A DNA stretch of 64,000 bases from Curtobacterium aurantiacum (GCF_018598555.1 NZ_JAHEWN010000003.1:222286-286285); one strand, 5' to 3'. Positions 35,993 to 45,671 are shown, counted from the first letter of the stretch. Program-made: numbers and translations. The notes: generated by a model not told the origin, from the sequence alone.

Positions 35993-36034
35993 GCGACCCG
36001 CGACCCGCGACCCGCGACCTGCGACCCGCGACCC
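35993..36034 (+). repeat. Heptamer tandem repeat GCGACCC x6
   Basis: Six consecutive 7 bp units of GCGACCC (the fourth is GCGACCT) in the gap between the YdeI and aldo/keto reductase genes, ending 69 bp before the reductase start. Such repeats can change copy number by slippage and shift promoter spacing. No effect is shown. Confidence 0.85.
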
Positions 36035-36103
36035 GCGAACACGGCAAGCGGTCGGGGGACACCGACTCAGGGACCGGCAACGCTCCGGGCGTAGACCGGG
36101 GAC

Positions 36104-36985
36104 ATGACCACAGGCACTGACACCACGAACCGTCCGGCCGCGTCCTCCGGCACCTTCCGCATCGGCGGCGACCTCGAGGTCAACCGACTCGGCTACGGCA
36201 CCATGCAGCTCACGGGCCCCGGCGTCTGGGGACCGCCGAAGGACCACGACGAGGCGATCCGCGTCCTCAAGCGTGCCGTCGAGCTCGGTGTGAACTTCTT
36301 CGACACCGCCGACTCGTACGGCCCGTACGTCGCCGAGGAACTCCTCAAGGAGGCCCTGCACCCGTACGGCGACGACGTCCTGATCGCGACGAAGGCCGGC
36401 CTGACCCGCACCGGCCCGAACGAGTGGCCGCCGGTCGGCCGCCCGGAGTACCTGCGCCAGGAGGCCGAGATGAGCCTCCGCCGCCTGGGCCTCGAGCGCA
36501 TCGACCTGTTCCAGCTGCACCGCATCGACCCGAAGGTCCCGCTCGAGGACCAGGTCGGTGAGCTGAAGAAGCTGCAGGACGAGGGCAAGATCCGCCACAT
36601 CGGTCTCTCCGAGGTCTCCGTCGACGAGGTCAAGGCCGCGCAGGAGATCGCCACGATCGTCTCCGTGCAGAACCTCTACAACCTCACCGACCGTTCCTCG
36701 GAGGCACTGCTCGACTGGTCCGAAGAGCAGGGCATCGGCTTCATCCCGTGGTTCCCCCTGGCCACGGGCGGCCTGACCGGCGAGGACTCGCCGCTCACCG
36801 AGATCGCCGAGCGCAAGGGCGCCACCCCGGCGCAGCTCGCGCTCGCCTGGCTGCTCAAGCGCTCCCCGGTGATGCTGCCGATCCCCGGCACGTCGAGCGT
36901 CGCGCACCTGGAGGACAACCTCGCGGGTGCCACCGTCGAGCTGACCGACGACGAGTTCGAGGAGCTGGCGAAGCTGGGTCACTGA
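36104..36985 (+). CDS. Aldo/keto reductase (oxidoreductase of the YdbC-like type)
   Basis: A 293-residue aldo/keto reductase with FDTADSYG (Asp, Tyr), IATKAG (Lys), FQLHRID (His) and the C-terminal [21 protein letters not shown] nucleotide loop. [33 protein letters not shown] is the segment shared by YdbC-type enzymes. TAGACC 6 bp before the ATG is the same start-proximal element as in the reductase at 33165. It stands alone, with a perfect palindromic terminator after it. Confidence 0.92.
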   Translation: MTTGTDTTNRPAASSGTFRIGGDLEVNRLGYGTMQLTGPGVWGPPKDHDEAIRVLKRAVELGVNFFDTADSYGPYVAEELLKEALHPYGDDVLIATKAGLTRTGPNEWPPVGRPEYLRQEAEMSLRRLGLERIDLFQLHRIDPKVPLEDQVGELKKLQDEGKIRHIGLSEVSVDEVKAAQEIATIVSVQNLYNLTDRSSEALLDWSEEQGIGFIPWFPLATGGLTGEDSPLTEIAERKGATPAQLALAWLLKRSPVMLPIPGTSSVAHLEDNLAGATVELTDDEFEELAKLGH

Positions 36986-37006
36986 CCCCGGGACGCGACC
37001 AGCAGA

Positions 37007-37050
37007 CGGACGGGAGGCGCGGTGCCAGCTGGCACCGCGCCTCCCGTCCG
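37007..37050 (+). terminator. Perfect palindromic terminator with T-run
   Basis: A fully symmetric 44 bp palindrome (22 bp arms, core GCGGTGCCAGCTGGCACCGC) followed by CTTTT, 21 bp after the reductase stop. The core is the same as in the long composite elements at 12233 and 24047. Confidence 0.85.
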
Positions 37051-37076
37051 CTTTTCCGCCCTGTCCAGATCCGCGC

Positions 37077-37113
37077 TTGCGCAGGCATACCGGGTATGTG
37101 CATACTCGGTATG
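37077..37113 (+). promoter_or_regulatory. PadR-gene promoter overlapped by two palindromic operators
   Basis: TTGCGC (37077-37082), an 18 bp spacer and CATACT (37101-37106) form a plausible promoter. Two 13 bp palindromes, CATACCGGGTATG (37086-37098) and CATACTCGGTATG (37101-37113), cover the spacer and -10, with centres 15 bp apart. ATAC/GTAT half-sites are typical PadR targets, so the regulator that follows probably represses itself and the ABC genes behind it. Confidence 0.65.
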
Positions 37114-37143
37114 GCCACGGTGGCCCGAGACAGGGGAAGTGTC

Positions 37144-37752
37144 ATGAGCGTTCGGATGGGCGTACTCGCGCTGTTGGTGGGCGGACCCGGCTACGGGTAC
37201 CAGCTCCGGGGGGAGTTCGAGCACCGCACCGGCAGGAGCTGGCCGCTGAACATCGGCCAGGTCTACACGACCCTCGACCGCCTGGAACGCGACGGCCTCG
37301 TGGCCCGCGGCGACACCGACGACGACGGACACGTCGTCTACACCGCGACCGACTCCGGCCGCGAGGAAGTGGCCCGCTGGTTCAGCGAGCCCGTGCCGGC
37401 CAAGCGCGGCCGCGACGAGCTGGCGATCAAGTTCGCCCTCGCGGTCACGGTGCCCGGGGTCGACGTTGCCCGGCTGGTGCAGGTGCAGCGCGGTGCCGCG
37501 ATCCGCAACCTGCAGGACCTGACCCGGCTGAAGCGCACGACCGATCCGGAGACGGACCTGGCATGGTCGCTCGTGCTCGAGTCGATGGTGTTCCAGGCCG
37601 AGGCCGAGGTGCGCTGGCTCGACCACGTGGAGTCGAGCGTGGCGCGGTACCGGCCGGACGAGCACCCGGCGACGCCGACCGCTGCCGGTGCTGCCGGTGC
37701 TGCCGGTGCTGCCGCATCGTCTGCCGCTGCCGTTGCGCGGAGTGCACGGTGA
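37144..37752 (+). CDS. PadR-family transcriptional regulator
   Basis: A 202-residue PadR protein: winged helix at about 1-80 (VRMGVLALLVGGPGYGYQLRGEFEHRTGRSWPLNIGQVYTTLDRLERDGLVARGDTDDDGHVVYTATDSGREEV), then a helical dimer domain. GGGGAA before the ATG at 37144 favours that start over two upstream in-frame ATGs that fall inside the operators. The C-terminus ends in Ala-Gly repeats encoded by GCTGCCGGT copies. Its stop overlaps the ATPase GTG (GTGA), so it leads a three-gene operon that it should autoregulate. Confidence 0.9.
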   Translation: MSVRMGVLALLVGGPGYGYQLRGEFEHRTGRSWPLNIGQVYTTLDRLERDGLVARGDTDDDGHVVYTATDSGREEVARWFSEPVPAKRGRDELAIKFALAVTVPGVDVARLVQVQRGAAIRNLQDLTRLKRTTDPETDLAWSLVLESMVFQAEAEVRWLDHVESSVARYRPDEHPATPTAAGAAGAAGAAASSAAAVARSAR

Positions 37753-38477
37753 CCGCCGCACCGCTCCTGCAGCTCGACGCCGTGAGCGTGCACTACGGAT
37801 CCGGTGCGAAGGCCGTCACGGCACTGGCCGGCATCGACCTGCGGGTCGAGCGCGGCGAGATGGTGGCCGTGATGGGCACCTCGGGCTCGGGGAAGTCGAC
37901 GCTGCTCGCCTGCGCCGGCACCCTGCTCCCGCCCACGAGCGGTGAGGTCCTGATCGACGGCGCCTTCGTGTCCGACCGTCCCGCCAAGGAGCTCGCGGCG
38001 CTGCGACGCCGACTGATCGGCTTCGTGTTCCAGGACTTCAACCTGATCCCCTCGCTGACCGCGGTCGAGAACGTGGCGCTGCCGCTCGAGCTCGACGGGT
38101 GGAAGGCCTCGCAGGCCCGCCGTGCCGCGGAGCTCGCGCTCGACAACGTCGAGTTGTCGCACCGTGCCGACGCCTACCCGGACGACCTGTCCGGCGGACA
38201 GCAGCAGCGCGTGGCGATCGCGCGCGGCGTGGTCGGTGAGCGTCGACTCGTGCTCGCCGACGAGCCGACGGGTGCGCTCGACTCGCAGACCGGCGAGGTC
38301 GTGCTCCGCATGCTCCGTCGGCACGTCGACGCCGGAGCCGGAGCGCTCCTGGTCACCCACGACGCCCGGCACGCCGCCTGGGCGGACCGCATCGTGTTCC
38401 TGCGCGACGGCCGTGTGGTCGACGAGACCGTGTACTCGGGTGTCGAAGCAGCACTGACGGACCGGACCGCGTCGTGA
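37749..38477 (+). CDS. FtsX/MacB-type ABC transporter ATP-binding protein
   Basis: A 242-residue ATPase: Walker [11 protein letters not shown]-loop in [13 protein letters not shown], signature [14 protein letters not shown], Walker [14 protein letters not shown] and a switch His in VTHDARH. It starts with GTG inside the PadR stop and ends on the GTG of the permease, so the three genes are translated in sequence. PadR-controlled transporters of this shape usually export drugs or antimicrobial peptides. Confidence 0.92.
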   Translation: MTAAPLLQLDAVSVHYGSGAKAVTALAGIDLRVERGEMVAVMGTSGSGKSTLLACAGTLLPPTSGEVLIDGAFVSDRPAKELAALRRRLIGFVFQDFNLIPSLTAVENVALPLELDGWKASQARRAAELALDNVELSHRADAYPDDLSGGQQQRVAIARGVVGERRLVLADEPTGALDSQTGEVVLRMLRRHVDAGAGALLVTHDARHAAWADRIVFLRDGRVVDETVYSGVEAALTDRTAS

Positions 38478-41296
38478 GCCGCGGTCGGCGTGACGGGACC
38501 ACCCGGACGCCGTTCGCCCTCCGACCGGCGCTCCGACTGGGGCGTCGGCTGGCGTTCGCGAAGGCGGGCCGCGCGGCACTGATCATCGCGCTCATCGGGA
38601 TCCCCACCGCCGGGTTCGCCGCCGTCGCCGTCGTGGTGCAGTCGACGCAGGCCACGGTCACCGAGCAGCTCGACCACGACCTCGGCCAGGCATCGGCGCA
38701 GATGCGGGTGTCCGGTCCGGACCTGCCCGGCATGGTGCAGGACCCCGTCGAGTGGCAGTCCACGGACTCGAAGAAGAACAGCCCCGTCACGAAGTCGGAC
38801 GAGGACTCGCCCTTCGCGAACGTCCTGGCCCACGTGCCCGACGGCGCGCTGGCGATCCCGGTCGGCGGCACGCCCGTCGTGCTCCAGGGACCGAAGGGTC
38901 CGATCGGGCTGACGGCCGTGGAAGGCAGCGTCTGGGACCCGTCGCTCGAGGGGCACTGGCACGTGCTCGACGGCTCGAGGCCGACCACCCGCAGCGAGCT
39001 CATGGTGACACCCGCGACGCTCGACCGGCTCGGGGCGCAGATCGGCGACGCGGTGGACCTGACCGACCCGGTCACCAAGCGCTTCACGATCACCGGCACC
39101 ATGACCGACCTGGGGACGGACCCGGGTTCGCAGGGCGTGTTCCTGCCCTGGGGCACGACGCTCTCGACGACCGACACCACCGACGACGCCGGGCTCACCG
39201 ACGTCACCGTGTACCTGCCGTCGGACGCCCCGACGTGGTCCGAGATCCGGCAGCTCAACGCGCACGGCATCGTCGTGCAGTCGCGGCCGGTCGTGCTCGA
39301 TCCGCCGGACGCCCGCCTGCCGGGTGGTGCCGCGGGCTCGTCGCTCGGCTGGTACCTCGGCGCGATGGCGCTGCTCGGCGTCTTCGCGATGTTCGAGGTC
39401 GCCCTGCTCGCCGGGGCTGCGTTCCTGGTCGGCACCCGGGCGGACACCCGCTCCTACGCCATCGTCACGAGCGTCGGCGGTGACAAGCGGTTCGTCCGCA
39501 CGATCGTCGCCGGCTCCGGCGTGGTGCTCGGGCTCGTCGGCGCGGTCCTCGGGGTCGCGGTCGGCACCGGCATCGGCGTGCTCGCGTTCCGACTGATCGA
39601 CAACGGCAACGTGGTGTCGTTCCCCGGGTTGCACGTGCCGCCGCTCCTGCTGCTGTCGATCGCCGTGGCTGGCGTGCTCGCCGGACTCGTCTCCGCACTC
39701 GTCGCCGCTCGGTCGGCCACCCGGATCAACGTGCTCGCGGCGCTGCGGGGATCGCTCCGTCCCGTGCCGGTGAGCCGTCCGGCTCGTCGTCGGCGGCGCA
39801 TCTGGGGTCCGCTGCTCATGGTCCTCGGAGCCGTGATGACGATGGCGTGCGGCGTCGGCGTGCTCATGCTCAACGACCGCCCGGTGCAGGAGGACCGCTG
39901 GGCGTTCGTCGTCGGTGCCGGCGTCGCGATCGGTCCGTGCCTGATCCAGCTCGGGATCGCCGTCTGCTCACCGTGGCTGCTCGCCCTGGTGACCCGGCTC
40001 ACCGCTCGGGCTGGGCTGTCCGCACGGCTGGCCGCCCGCGACGCCCGTCGCAACCCGGTGCGCACGGTGCCGGTGCTCGCGAGCGTGATGAGCGTCGTGT
40101 TCGTGGCGTCGGTCGTCATCACGTGGAGCGCCTCGACCCACGCCCAGTACGTCCGCGGATACGAGTACCGGACCGCCGTCGGGGTCGCGACGTCCGAGGT
40201 GCAGACCGAGACGGAGGAGGGCGGTGCCACCGGCCGCCACGACGCAGCGCTGACCGCGCACGCGGCGAAGGTGGTGGCCGGGGTGTTCGACCAGGACCGC
40301 ATCCGGGTGCTCGGCGTCGCGCAGGAGACGCCCGGCGAGGCACCGTCGACCATCACGGTCCCGCACCGGTGGTCCCCGTACGACTGCCCGGTGAACGACA
40401 CCACGAGCTGCTCGTACTACCTGGACACGGCGAGCGTGTCGAGCCCGCACATCTGGACCGGGACCATCGACGACTACGCCGTGCTCACCGGACACCGGCC
40501 GTCCGCCGCCGTGCGGGACGCGCTCGAGGGCGGGCAGGCCGTGTCGCTCTGGCCGGAGTACGCCCACGACGGTGCGGTCCGCATCGACACCTTCCACGAC
40601 CGCACGTGGGACAGCAAGCCGCTCACGGAGCGCAGCCGACCGGCTGCCAGCGTGTCGATCCCGGCCGTGCTCGACGTGCAGACCCCGCGGATCCAGGTCG
40701 GCGTCTTCATGACGAAGGCCACCGCAGAGCACTACGGCGTCCCCGTGGTCGACGGCATGCTGGTCACGACGTTGCCGCAGGACATCGAGCCGGTGCAGTC
40801 GGACGAGCTGAGCTCGGCGTGGCAGAGCTTCGGCGGCGACGACCGTGCACGGTGGAGCGGCCCGTCGTTCATGTACGAAGCCGGTCCGACCGACAGCGAT
40901 GCGCTCATCCGGGCGATCGTGCTCGCCCTGGCCGCGGCCGTCACCATCGGAGCGACGGCGGTGGCGATCGGGCTCGCACGGTCCGACGGCCGGCGGGACG
41001 ACGAGGTGCTCGACGCCATCGGTGCCGCCCCGCGCCTGCGCCGAGGGGTGTCGACCTGGCAGGCGGCGATCCTGGCGACGGTCGGCTCGGTGATCGGGAC
41101 GCTCCTCGGGCTCCTGCCGATCCGCGCCCTGACCCTGCGGTTCACCGAGAGTCCGGTCGGGGTGAACCACATGCCCTTCGTGGCGGACTGGCCGGTGCTG
41201 GCCCTGCTCGCGATCGGCCTGCCCCTCGTGGTGACGGCCGGGGCGTGGCTGACCTCGCGGGGTCGGCGGCGGGTGGCGGTGCGACGGGCGCACTGA
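38474..41296 (+). CDS. FtsX-family ABC permease (large, two-FtsX-domain)
   Basis: A 940-residue membrane protein with about ten helices. The first is at about 35-57, the first FtsX block is at 285-430, a central group of helices at about 445-545 follows, and the second FtsX block at about 820-930 ends [12 protein letters not shown]. Two large extracellular loops (about 60-280 and 550-810) lie between. The layout matches the BceB-like and YxdM-like exporters used for peptide detoxification, though the family is broad. It is the last gene of the PadR operon and is followed by two palindromes. Confidence 0.88.
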   Translation: MSRGRRDGTTRTPFALRPALRLGRRLAFAKAGRAALIIALIGIPTAGFAAVAVVVQSTQATVTEQLDHDLGQASAQMRVSGPDLPGMVQDPVEWQSTDSKKNSPVTKSDEDSPFANVLAHVPDGALAIPVGGTPVVLQGPKGPIGLTAVEGSVWDPSLEGHWHVLDGSRPTTRSELMVTPATLDRLGAQIGDAVDLTDPVTKRFTITGTMTDLGTDPGSQGVFLPWGTTLSTTDTTDDAGLTDVTVYLPSDAPTWSEIRQLNAHGIVVQSRPVVLDPPDARLPGGAAGSSLGWYLGAMALLGVFAMFEVALLAGAAFLVGTRADTRSYAIVTSVGGDKRFVRTIVAGSGVVLGLVGAVLGVAVGTGIGVLAFRLIDNGNVVSFPGLHVPPLLLLSIAVAGVLAGLVSALVAARSATRINVLAALRGSLRPVPVSRPARRRRRIWGPLLMVLGAVMTMACGVGVLMLNDRPVQEDRWAFVVGAGVAIGPCLIQLGIAVCSPWLLALVTRLTARAGLSARLAARDARRNPVRTVPVLASVMSVVFVASVVITWSASTHAQYVRGYEYRTAVGVATSEVQTETEEGGATGRHDAALTAHAAKVVAGVFDQDRIRVLGVAQETPGEAPSTITVPHRWSPYDCPVNDTTSCSYYLDTASVSSPHIWTGTIDDYAVLTGHRPSAAVRDALEGGQAVSLWPEYAHDGAVRIDTFHDRTWDSKPLTERSRPAASVSIPAVLDVQTPRIQVGVFMTKATAEHYGVPVVDGMLVTTLPQDIEPVQSDELSSAWQSFGGDDRARWSGPSFMYEAGPTDSDALIRAIVLALAAAVTIGATAVAIGLARSDGRRDDEVLDAIGAAPRLRRGVSTWQAAILATVGSVIGTLLGLLPIRALTLRFTESPVGVNHMPFVADWPVLALLAIGLPLVVTAGAWLTSRGRRRVAVRRAH

Positions 41297-41316
41297 CGTG
41301 CGTCACGCACACACGG

Positions 41317-41364
41317 GACGGACGGGAGGCCCGTGGCGGCGTCGCCACGGGCCTCCCGTCCGTC
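41317..41364. terminator. Bidirectional palindromic terminator (family A)
   Basis: 22 bp perfect arms (core ACGGGAGGCCCGTGGC) with a 4 bp loop, 20 bp after the permease stop. Nearly identical to the one at 5422. Confidence 0.78.
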
Positions 41365-41369
41365 ACATG

Positions 41370-41420
41370 GTGAGCAGGAATGGTCGGGTCGCTGTGCCGG
41401 ACCCGACCATTCCTGCTCAC
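41370..41420. repeat. Palindrome family B, copy 2
   Basis: 21 bp perfect arms beginning GTGAGCAGGAATGGTCGGG, loop of 9 bp. Immediately after the family A terminator between the convergent permease and SDR genes, so two terminator-like hairpins stand in tandem. Confidence 0.78.
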
Positions 41421-41439
41421 GAAGCGGCGAGCGCCACGC

Positions 41440-42111
41440 TCACGAGAGCTCGGGCAGCGCCTCCGCGTAGGTGCGGAAGTCGCCGCGCTCCGTGTGGATC
41501 GCCCACAGGCGGTCGGCGATGGACTCCCCGGAGTGCTCGGGCTGCCCGTCGTCGATGCCGAACGGGATGATGAGCTGGCCGACGTGGACGTCCTCGTCGC
41601 GGACGGCGTCGTGCAGCAGCTGCGCGTAGGCGCTCTCGGCCGCGAAGGCGACGGAGGTGCCGGTGACGCGGGCTCCCGGTCGGACCGCGCTGCCGCCGTT
41701 CACGAACAGGATCGTGCCGTGGCCGATCGCGCGCATGCCGGGCAGCACCTGGCGGACGGCGTTGACCGAGCCGTAGACCGAGAACTCGATCGGGCCGACC
41801 AGGTCGTCCGCCGTGGTCTCGAGCACGGGCCGCATGTACTCCTTGGCGGGCAGTGGGCTGTACTGCAGCACCTCGATGGGGCCGAGCTGCTCGGTGGCGC
41901 GCTCGAGTGCGGTGCGCAGGGAGTCCCCGTCGCGGACGTTCGCGGCGAAGCCGGCGGCGGTGTGGCCGCGTTCGCGCAGTTCCGCGGCGAGCCCGTCCAG
42001 GCGGTCCTGGTTGCGGGAGATCAGGGCGACGGCGAAGCCCTCACGGGCGAAGCGCTCGGCGACGGCGAGGCCGAGGCCCTTGCCGGCCCCGACGATGGCG
42101 ATGGTGGTCAT
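41440..42111 (-). CDS. SDR-type protein lacking the catalytic lysine
   Basis: A 223-residue short-chain dehydrogenase-like protein. The N-terminal nucleotide motif is IAIVGAGKGLGLAVAERFAREG, and it has LFVNGGSAV where the catalytic Ser is expected. The Tyr is in ESAYAQLLHDAV, where the YxxxK motif reads YAQLL, so the active-site Lys is missing. It may bind nucleotide without normal dehydrogenase chemistry. It overlaps the cupin gene by 4 bp and should be made with it. Confidence 0.82.
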   Translation of the reverse strand: MTTIAIVGAGKGLGLAVAERFAREGFAVALISRNQDRLDGLAAELRERGHTAAGFAANVRDGDSLRTALERATEQLGPIEVLQYSPLPAKEYMRPVLETTADDLVGPIEFSVYGSVNAVRQVLPGMRAIGHGTILFVNGGSAVRPGARVTGTSVAFAAESAYAQLLHDAVRDEDVHVGQLIIPFGIDDGQPEHSGESIADRLWAIHTERGDFRTYAEALPELS

Positions 42112-42506
42112 GCGGTGTACTCCTCGTCGCTCACGTGCTCGAGCCAGGTGGTGGTGGTCGCCGGGTCGTCGGCGGCCTCGAGCATCGCGAGGTGTTCCAT
42201 GTAGTCCGTCGGGGTCGCGCCGTGCCAGTGTTCCTCGCCGGCGGGTGTGTAGACGGTCTGTCCAGCCTGCACCTCGATGACGCGGCCGTCCCGGGTGCCC
42301 ATCCACGCGACGCCCTCGGTGACGTGCAGGGTCTGGCCCTTGGCGTGCGCGTGCCAGGCGGTGCGGGCGCCGGGCAGGAACCGGACCTTGGCGACGGTCA
42401 TCGTCTGACCGGGCTCCTGGGGCGAGGCGATCGCGTCGAGGTACACGTCTCCGGTGAACTGCGCCGCCGGGTTCTTGACGGTCGGCTGCTTCGGTTGGAT
42501 CTGCAT
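42108..42506 (-). CDS. Cupin-domain protein
   Basis: A 132-residue single-cupin protein. Motif 1 is RTAWHAHAKGQTLHVTEGVAWMGTRDG (with two His and a Gln in place of Glu) and motif 2 is PAGEEHWHGATPTDYMEHLAM. Relatives include the metal-dependent hydroxynitrile lyases and carboxymuconolactone-linked cupins, so it may bind Mn, Fe or Zn. TACCGT lies 7 bp before the ATG. First gene of the cupin-SDR pair. Confidence 0.85.
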   Translation of the reverse strand: MQIQPKQPTVKNPAAQFTGDVYLDAIASPQEPGQTMTVAKVRFLPGARTAWHAHAKGQTLHVTEGVAWMGTRDGRVIEVQAGQTVYTPAGEEHWHGATPTDYMEHLAMLEAADDPATTTTWLEHVSDEEYTA

Positions 42507-42615
42507 GCCGACGACGGTAGGCCGGTGTGCGCACCGTCGGGAGGTGCCGGCAGACCCCCTCAGGGGTTTCCCGACGACGGCGTGTGTGATCGACGCACGA
42601 CCCGGGAGGATCATC

Positions 42616-43773
42616 GTGGACACACCCGCCGGAACGCCCCGCAGCCGCCGCCTCTGGTCGGTGGCCGGCCTCGCCGCCGTCGCGACGCTGGCCCTCGCCG
42701 CCTGCACGAGTGGCGACGGAGCAGAGCGGGACGGATCCGACCGGGTCGGTTCGCCGTCGGCCCGCGCGAGCGCGCCCGCCGACCTGTCGGCCGGTCAGGT
42801 GGCGCTCGACGGTGACACCACCGACGTGGTCACCGGCCTGGAGGCCCCCTGGTCGGTGGTCCTGACCGGTCGCGACGGCGACGCGCTGGTCAGCGAGCGC
42901 GACTCGGCCCGGGTGCTCGAGCTGCGGTCCGACGGCTCCACCCGCGAGGTCGGCACGGTCGACGGCGTCAGCCACGGCGGCGAGGGCGGCCTGCTCGGAC
43001 TCGCACTGCACGACGACGACCTGTTCGTGTACTCGACGGCGGACGACGGCAACCGGATCCAGCGGTACGAGCTGACGGGGAGCACCGGGTCGTGGGGGCT
43101 CGGCGAGGCGACGACGATCATCGACGGCCTGCCGAAGAACACGTTCCACGACGGCGGGCGGATCGCGTTCGGGCCCGACGACATGCTCTACGCGAGCGTC
43201 GGGGACGCCGGCGCGAGCACGGACGCACAGGACGAGGAGTCGCTCGCGGGCAAGATCCTGCGGCTCACCCCGGACGGCGACGTCCCCGCCGACAACCCGA
43301 TCGACGGGTCACCGGTGTGGAGCCTCGGACACCGCAACGTGCAGGGCATGGGCTGGTCGTCGGACGGCACGATGTTCGCGTCGGAGTTCGGGGAGAACAC
43401 CCGCGACGAGCTCAACGTCATCGAGCCCGGGTCGAACTACGGCTGGCCCGAGGTCGAGGGCACCGGTGGCGAGGACCAGGGCTTCGTCGACCCCGTGCAG
43501 CAGTGGTCCACCGACGAGGCGTCCCCGAGCGGCCTGGCCGTCATCGACGACACCGTGTTCGTCGCGAACCTGCGCGGCGAGGTGCTGCGGGCGATCCCCG
43601 CCGACGAACCCGGCACCGCGACCGAGTACTTCGCGGGTGACTTCGGCCGCATCCGCACCGTGCTCGAGGGCCCGTCGGACACCCTCTGGTTCGTCACGAA
43701 CAACACCGACGGCCGCGGGACACCGTCGAGCGGAGACGACCGGATCGTCTCCGTCCCGTTCACGCGCGCGTGA
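42616..43773 (+). CDS. PQQ-dependent sugar dehydrogenase-like lipoprotein (glucose/sorbosone type)
   Basis: A 385-residue exported lipoprotein: GTG start with GGGAGG upstream, lipobox LALAAC near residue 33. The rest is the GSDH six-bladed beta-propeller. Signs are LEAPWSVVLTGRDGDALVSERDS, HGGEGGLLGLALHDDD, GHRNVQGMGWSSDGTMFASEFGENTRDELNVIEPGSNYGWPEVEG and AVIDDTVFVANLRGEVLRA. PQQ-linked homologues oxidise sugars outside the membrane. No PQQ synthesis gene is in view, so the cofactor must come from elsewhere or the protein is a structural relative. Confidence 0.87.
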   Translation: MDTPAGTPRSRRLWSVAGLAAVATLALAACTSGDGAERDGSDRVGSPSARASAPADLSAGQVALDGDTTDVVTGLEAPWSVVLTGRDGDALVSERDSARVLELRSDGSTREVGTVDGVSHGGEGGLLGLALHDDDLFVYSTADDGNRIQRYELTGSTGSWGLGEATTIIDGLPKNTFHDGGRIAFGPDDMLYASVGDAGASTDAQDEESLAGKILRLTPDGDVPADNPIDGSPVWSLGHRNVQGMGWSSDGTMFASEFGENTRDELNVIEPGSNYGWPEVEGTGGEDQGFVDPVQQWSTDEASPSGLAVIDDTVFVANLRGEVLRAIPADEPGTATEYFAGDFGRIRTVLEGPSDTLWFVTNNTDGRGTPSSGDDRIVSVPFTRA

Positions 43774-43816
43774 AAGGGGTTCCCGCAGCCCCTCGCTCGC
43801 GCGGAACCGCGCGAAG

Positions 43817-43822
43817 TACCGT
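43817..43822 (+). promoter_or_regulatory. -10 element TACCGT of XRE regulator 2
   Basis: TACCGT followed by 6 bp and the ATG, identical in layout to the other two paralogues. Confidence 0.55.
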
Positions 43823-43828
43823 GACGGC

Positions 43829-44707
43829 ATGAACCACCGCGACGAAGCGCGCGACTTCCTCTCCAGCCGTCGCGCCCGCATCACCCCCGAGCAGGCCGGC
43901 GTCGAGACATTCGGCACGCGGCGTCGCGTCACCGGGCTGCGTCGCGAAGAGGTCGCACGCCTGGCCGGCGTCAGCATCGACTACTACACGCGGCTCGAAC
44001 GCGGGAACCTGCAGGGCGTCTCGGACAGCGTGCTCGACGCCATCGGCCGGGCGCTGCAGCTCGACGCCGCCGAGCACGAGCACCTGCGCGACCTCGCGCG
44101 GCACCAGAACGAGACCCCCCGCCGCGCCGGTCGCGTCGTCCCGGTGGCCGCCGTCCGGCCCGAGCTGCAGTACCTGCTCGACGTGGTCACGGACGCCCCG
44201 GCGATGATCATCAACAACCGGCAGGACATCGTCGCGGCGAACGCGCTCGGCTTCGCGATGCACTCGGACCTGGTCGCGGCACCGGCACGGCCGATGAACT
44301 TCTCGCGCTTCATCTTCCTCGACCCGCAGGCGCGGAACTTCTACCAGGACTGGCAGCGGGCCGCGCACACGAACGTCGCGATCCTGCGCCGCGAAGCGGG
44401 CCGGACGCCGAACGACAAGGACCTCGCTGCACTGATCGGCGAGCTGTCGATGCGGAGCGACGACTTCCGCGGCCTCTGGGCGGCACACGACGTCCGACGC
44501 CACTACGCCGGCGTCAAGGCGTTCCGGCACAGCGTGGTCGGCCCGATGGAACTCCACTTCCAGACGCTCGAACTCGCCGAGGACCCGGGGCTCGCGCTCA
44601 CCATCTACCCGGCGACGCCGGGCAGCCCGACGGCCGACGCGCTCCGCGTGCTCGCCTCGTGGGCGGCGACCGAGGGCATCGCGGAGCGGGCGCGCCAGCT
44701 CGCCTGA
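43829..44707 (+). CDS. XRE-family regulator with MmyB-like ligand domain (paralogue 2)
   Basis: A 292-residue regulator with the same start as paralogue 1 (ARDFLSSRRARITPEQAGVETFGTRRRVTGLRREEVARLAGVSIDYYTRLERGNLQG) and a MmyB-like C-terminal domain (DAPAMIINNRQDIVAANALGFAM...FSRFIFLDPQARNFYQDW). The region around residues 205-230 (IGELSMRSDDFRGLWAAHDVRRHYAG) is the conserved end of the ligand pocket. It starts 55 bp after the sugar-dehydrogenase stop, and a long palindrome follows its own. The neighbour beyond that palindrome is a convergent aldo/keto reductase. Confidence 0.88.
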   Translation: MNHRDEARDFLSSRRARITPEQAGVETFGTRRRVTGLRREEVARLAGVSIDYYTRLERGNLQGVSDSVLDAIGRALQLDAAEHEHLRDLARHQNETPRRAGRVVPVAAVRPELQYLLDVVTDAPAMIINNRQDIVAANALGFAMHSDLVAAPARPMNFSRFIFLDPQARNFYQDWQRAAHTNVAILRREAGRTPNDKDLAALIGELSMRSDDFRGLWAAHDVRRHYAGVKAFRHSVVGPMELHFQTLELAEDPGLALTIYPATPGSPTADALRVLASWAATEGIAERARQLA

Positions 44708-44735
44708 CGCGGTGGCGGTGACCACCCCACGGGCG

Positions 44736-44769
44736 TGGAGGCGCGGGGCGGGCCCGCCCCGCGCCTCCA
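44736..44769. terminator. Bidirectional GC-rich palindrome
   Basis: 17 bp arms TGGAGGCGCGGGGCGGG/CCCGCCCCGCGCCTCCA without a spacer (a real loop would open about 4 bp), between the convergent XRE regulator 2 and aldo/keto reductase genes. Sequence is divergent from family A but keeps the GGAGGC/GCCTCC ends. Confidence 0.7.
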
Positions 44770-44786
44770 GGCCGCTCGTGCTCGCG

Positions 44787-45671
44787 TCAGGCCTCCGGGA
44801 TCACCCGGTCGAACCAGCTCGTGTCCGTCCCGTCCGGGTCCGGGCCGTTGCGACGCCCGGTGTCCAGGGCGTCGAGCCGCGCGAGCTCGTCCTCGGTCAG
44901 CGCGAAGTCGAAGACGTCGAAGTTCTCGGCGATGCGCCCGGGGTTCGTCGACTTCGGGATCGCGTTCCGGCCCTGCTGCACGTGCCAGCGGAGCATCACC
45001 TGCGCCGGCGTCCTGCCGTGCGCCTCGGCGATCGACCGGATCGTCGGGTCCTCCATCACGCTGACCCGCTCGTCGCCCCAGCCCGGGTAGAACGTGATGC
45101 CGCCGATGGGGGACCACGCCTGATCGAGGATGCCGTGCTCGGCGTCGGCGCGCTGGACGTCCGGCTGGGTGAAGTACGGGTGCAGCTCGATCTGGTTGAG
45201 CGCCGGGATGACGTCGGACTGCTCGAGCAGCGAGCGGAGGTGGTGCGGCATGAAGTTGCTCACGCCGATCGCGCGGACCCGGCCGTCGGCGTACAGGCGC
45301 TCGAGGGCCCGGTACGCCTGCACGGTCTGCTCGAAGCGGGCGGGCGCGGGCTGGTGCAGGATCAGCACGTCGATCGTGTCGAAGCCGAGCTTGCCGGTGG
45401 CCTTGTCGAAGGCGTGCAGGGTCTGGTCGAAGCCGTAGTCCGAGACCCAGATCTTGGTCTCGACCACGATGCCGTCGCGGTCGATGCCCGAGGCGCGGAT
45501 GCCCTCGCCGACCTCGCGCTCGTTGCCGTACCCGGCGGCGGTGTCGATGTGGCGGTACCCGGTCTCCAGGGCCGTGCGGACGGCGTCCACGGTCTCCTCC
45601 GGGGCGCTCTGGAACACGCCGAAACCGATGGCGGGGATCTCGAGTCCGTTGTTCAGGGTGACTGTCTCCAT
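44787..45671 (-). CDS. Aldo/keto reductase (2,5-diketogluconate reductase-like)
   Basis: A 294-residue AKR5-type enzyme: METVTLNNGLEIPAIGFGVFQ start, HIDTAAGYGNE (Asp, Tyr), VETKIW (Lys), LILHQPAP (His) and IPKSTNPGRIAENFDVFDFALTEDE as the nucleotide end. The start METV at 45671 is preferred over the longer frame because it opens the family and TAGCGT lies 7 bp upstream. Divergent from XRE regulator 3, separated by 86 bp, so that regulator is the likely controller. Confidence 0.92.
   Translation of the reverse strand: METVTLNNGLEIPAIGFGVFQSAPEETVDAVRTALETGYRHIDTAAGYGNEREVGEGIRASGIDRDGIVVETKIWVSDYGFDQTLHAFDKATGKLGFDTIDVLILHQPAPARFEQTVQAYRALERLYADGRVRAIGVSNFMPHHLRSLLEQSDVIPALNQIELHPYFTQPDVQRADAEHGILDQAWSPIGGITFYPGWGDERVSVMEDPTIRSIAEAHGRTPAQVMLRWHVQQGRNAIPKSTNPGRIAENFDVFDFALTEDELARLDALDTGRRNGPDPDGTDTSWFDRVIPEA

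Noticed and set aside
35993..36034. CRISPR-like array from the GCGACCC repeats
   Set aside because: Units are 7 bp and contiguous with no spacers; no cas gene is in the window.
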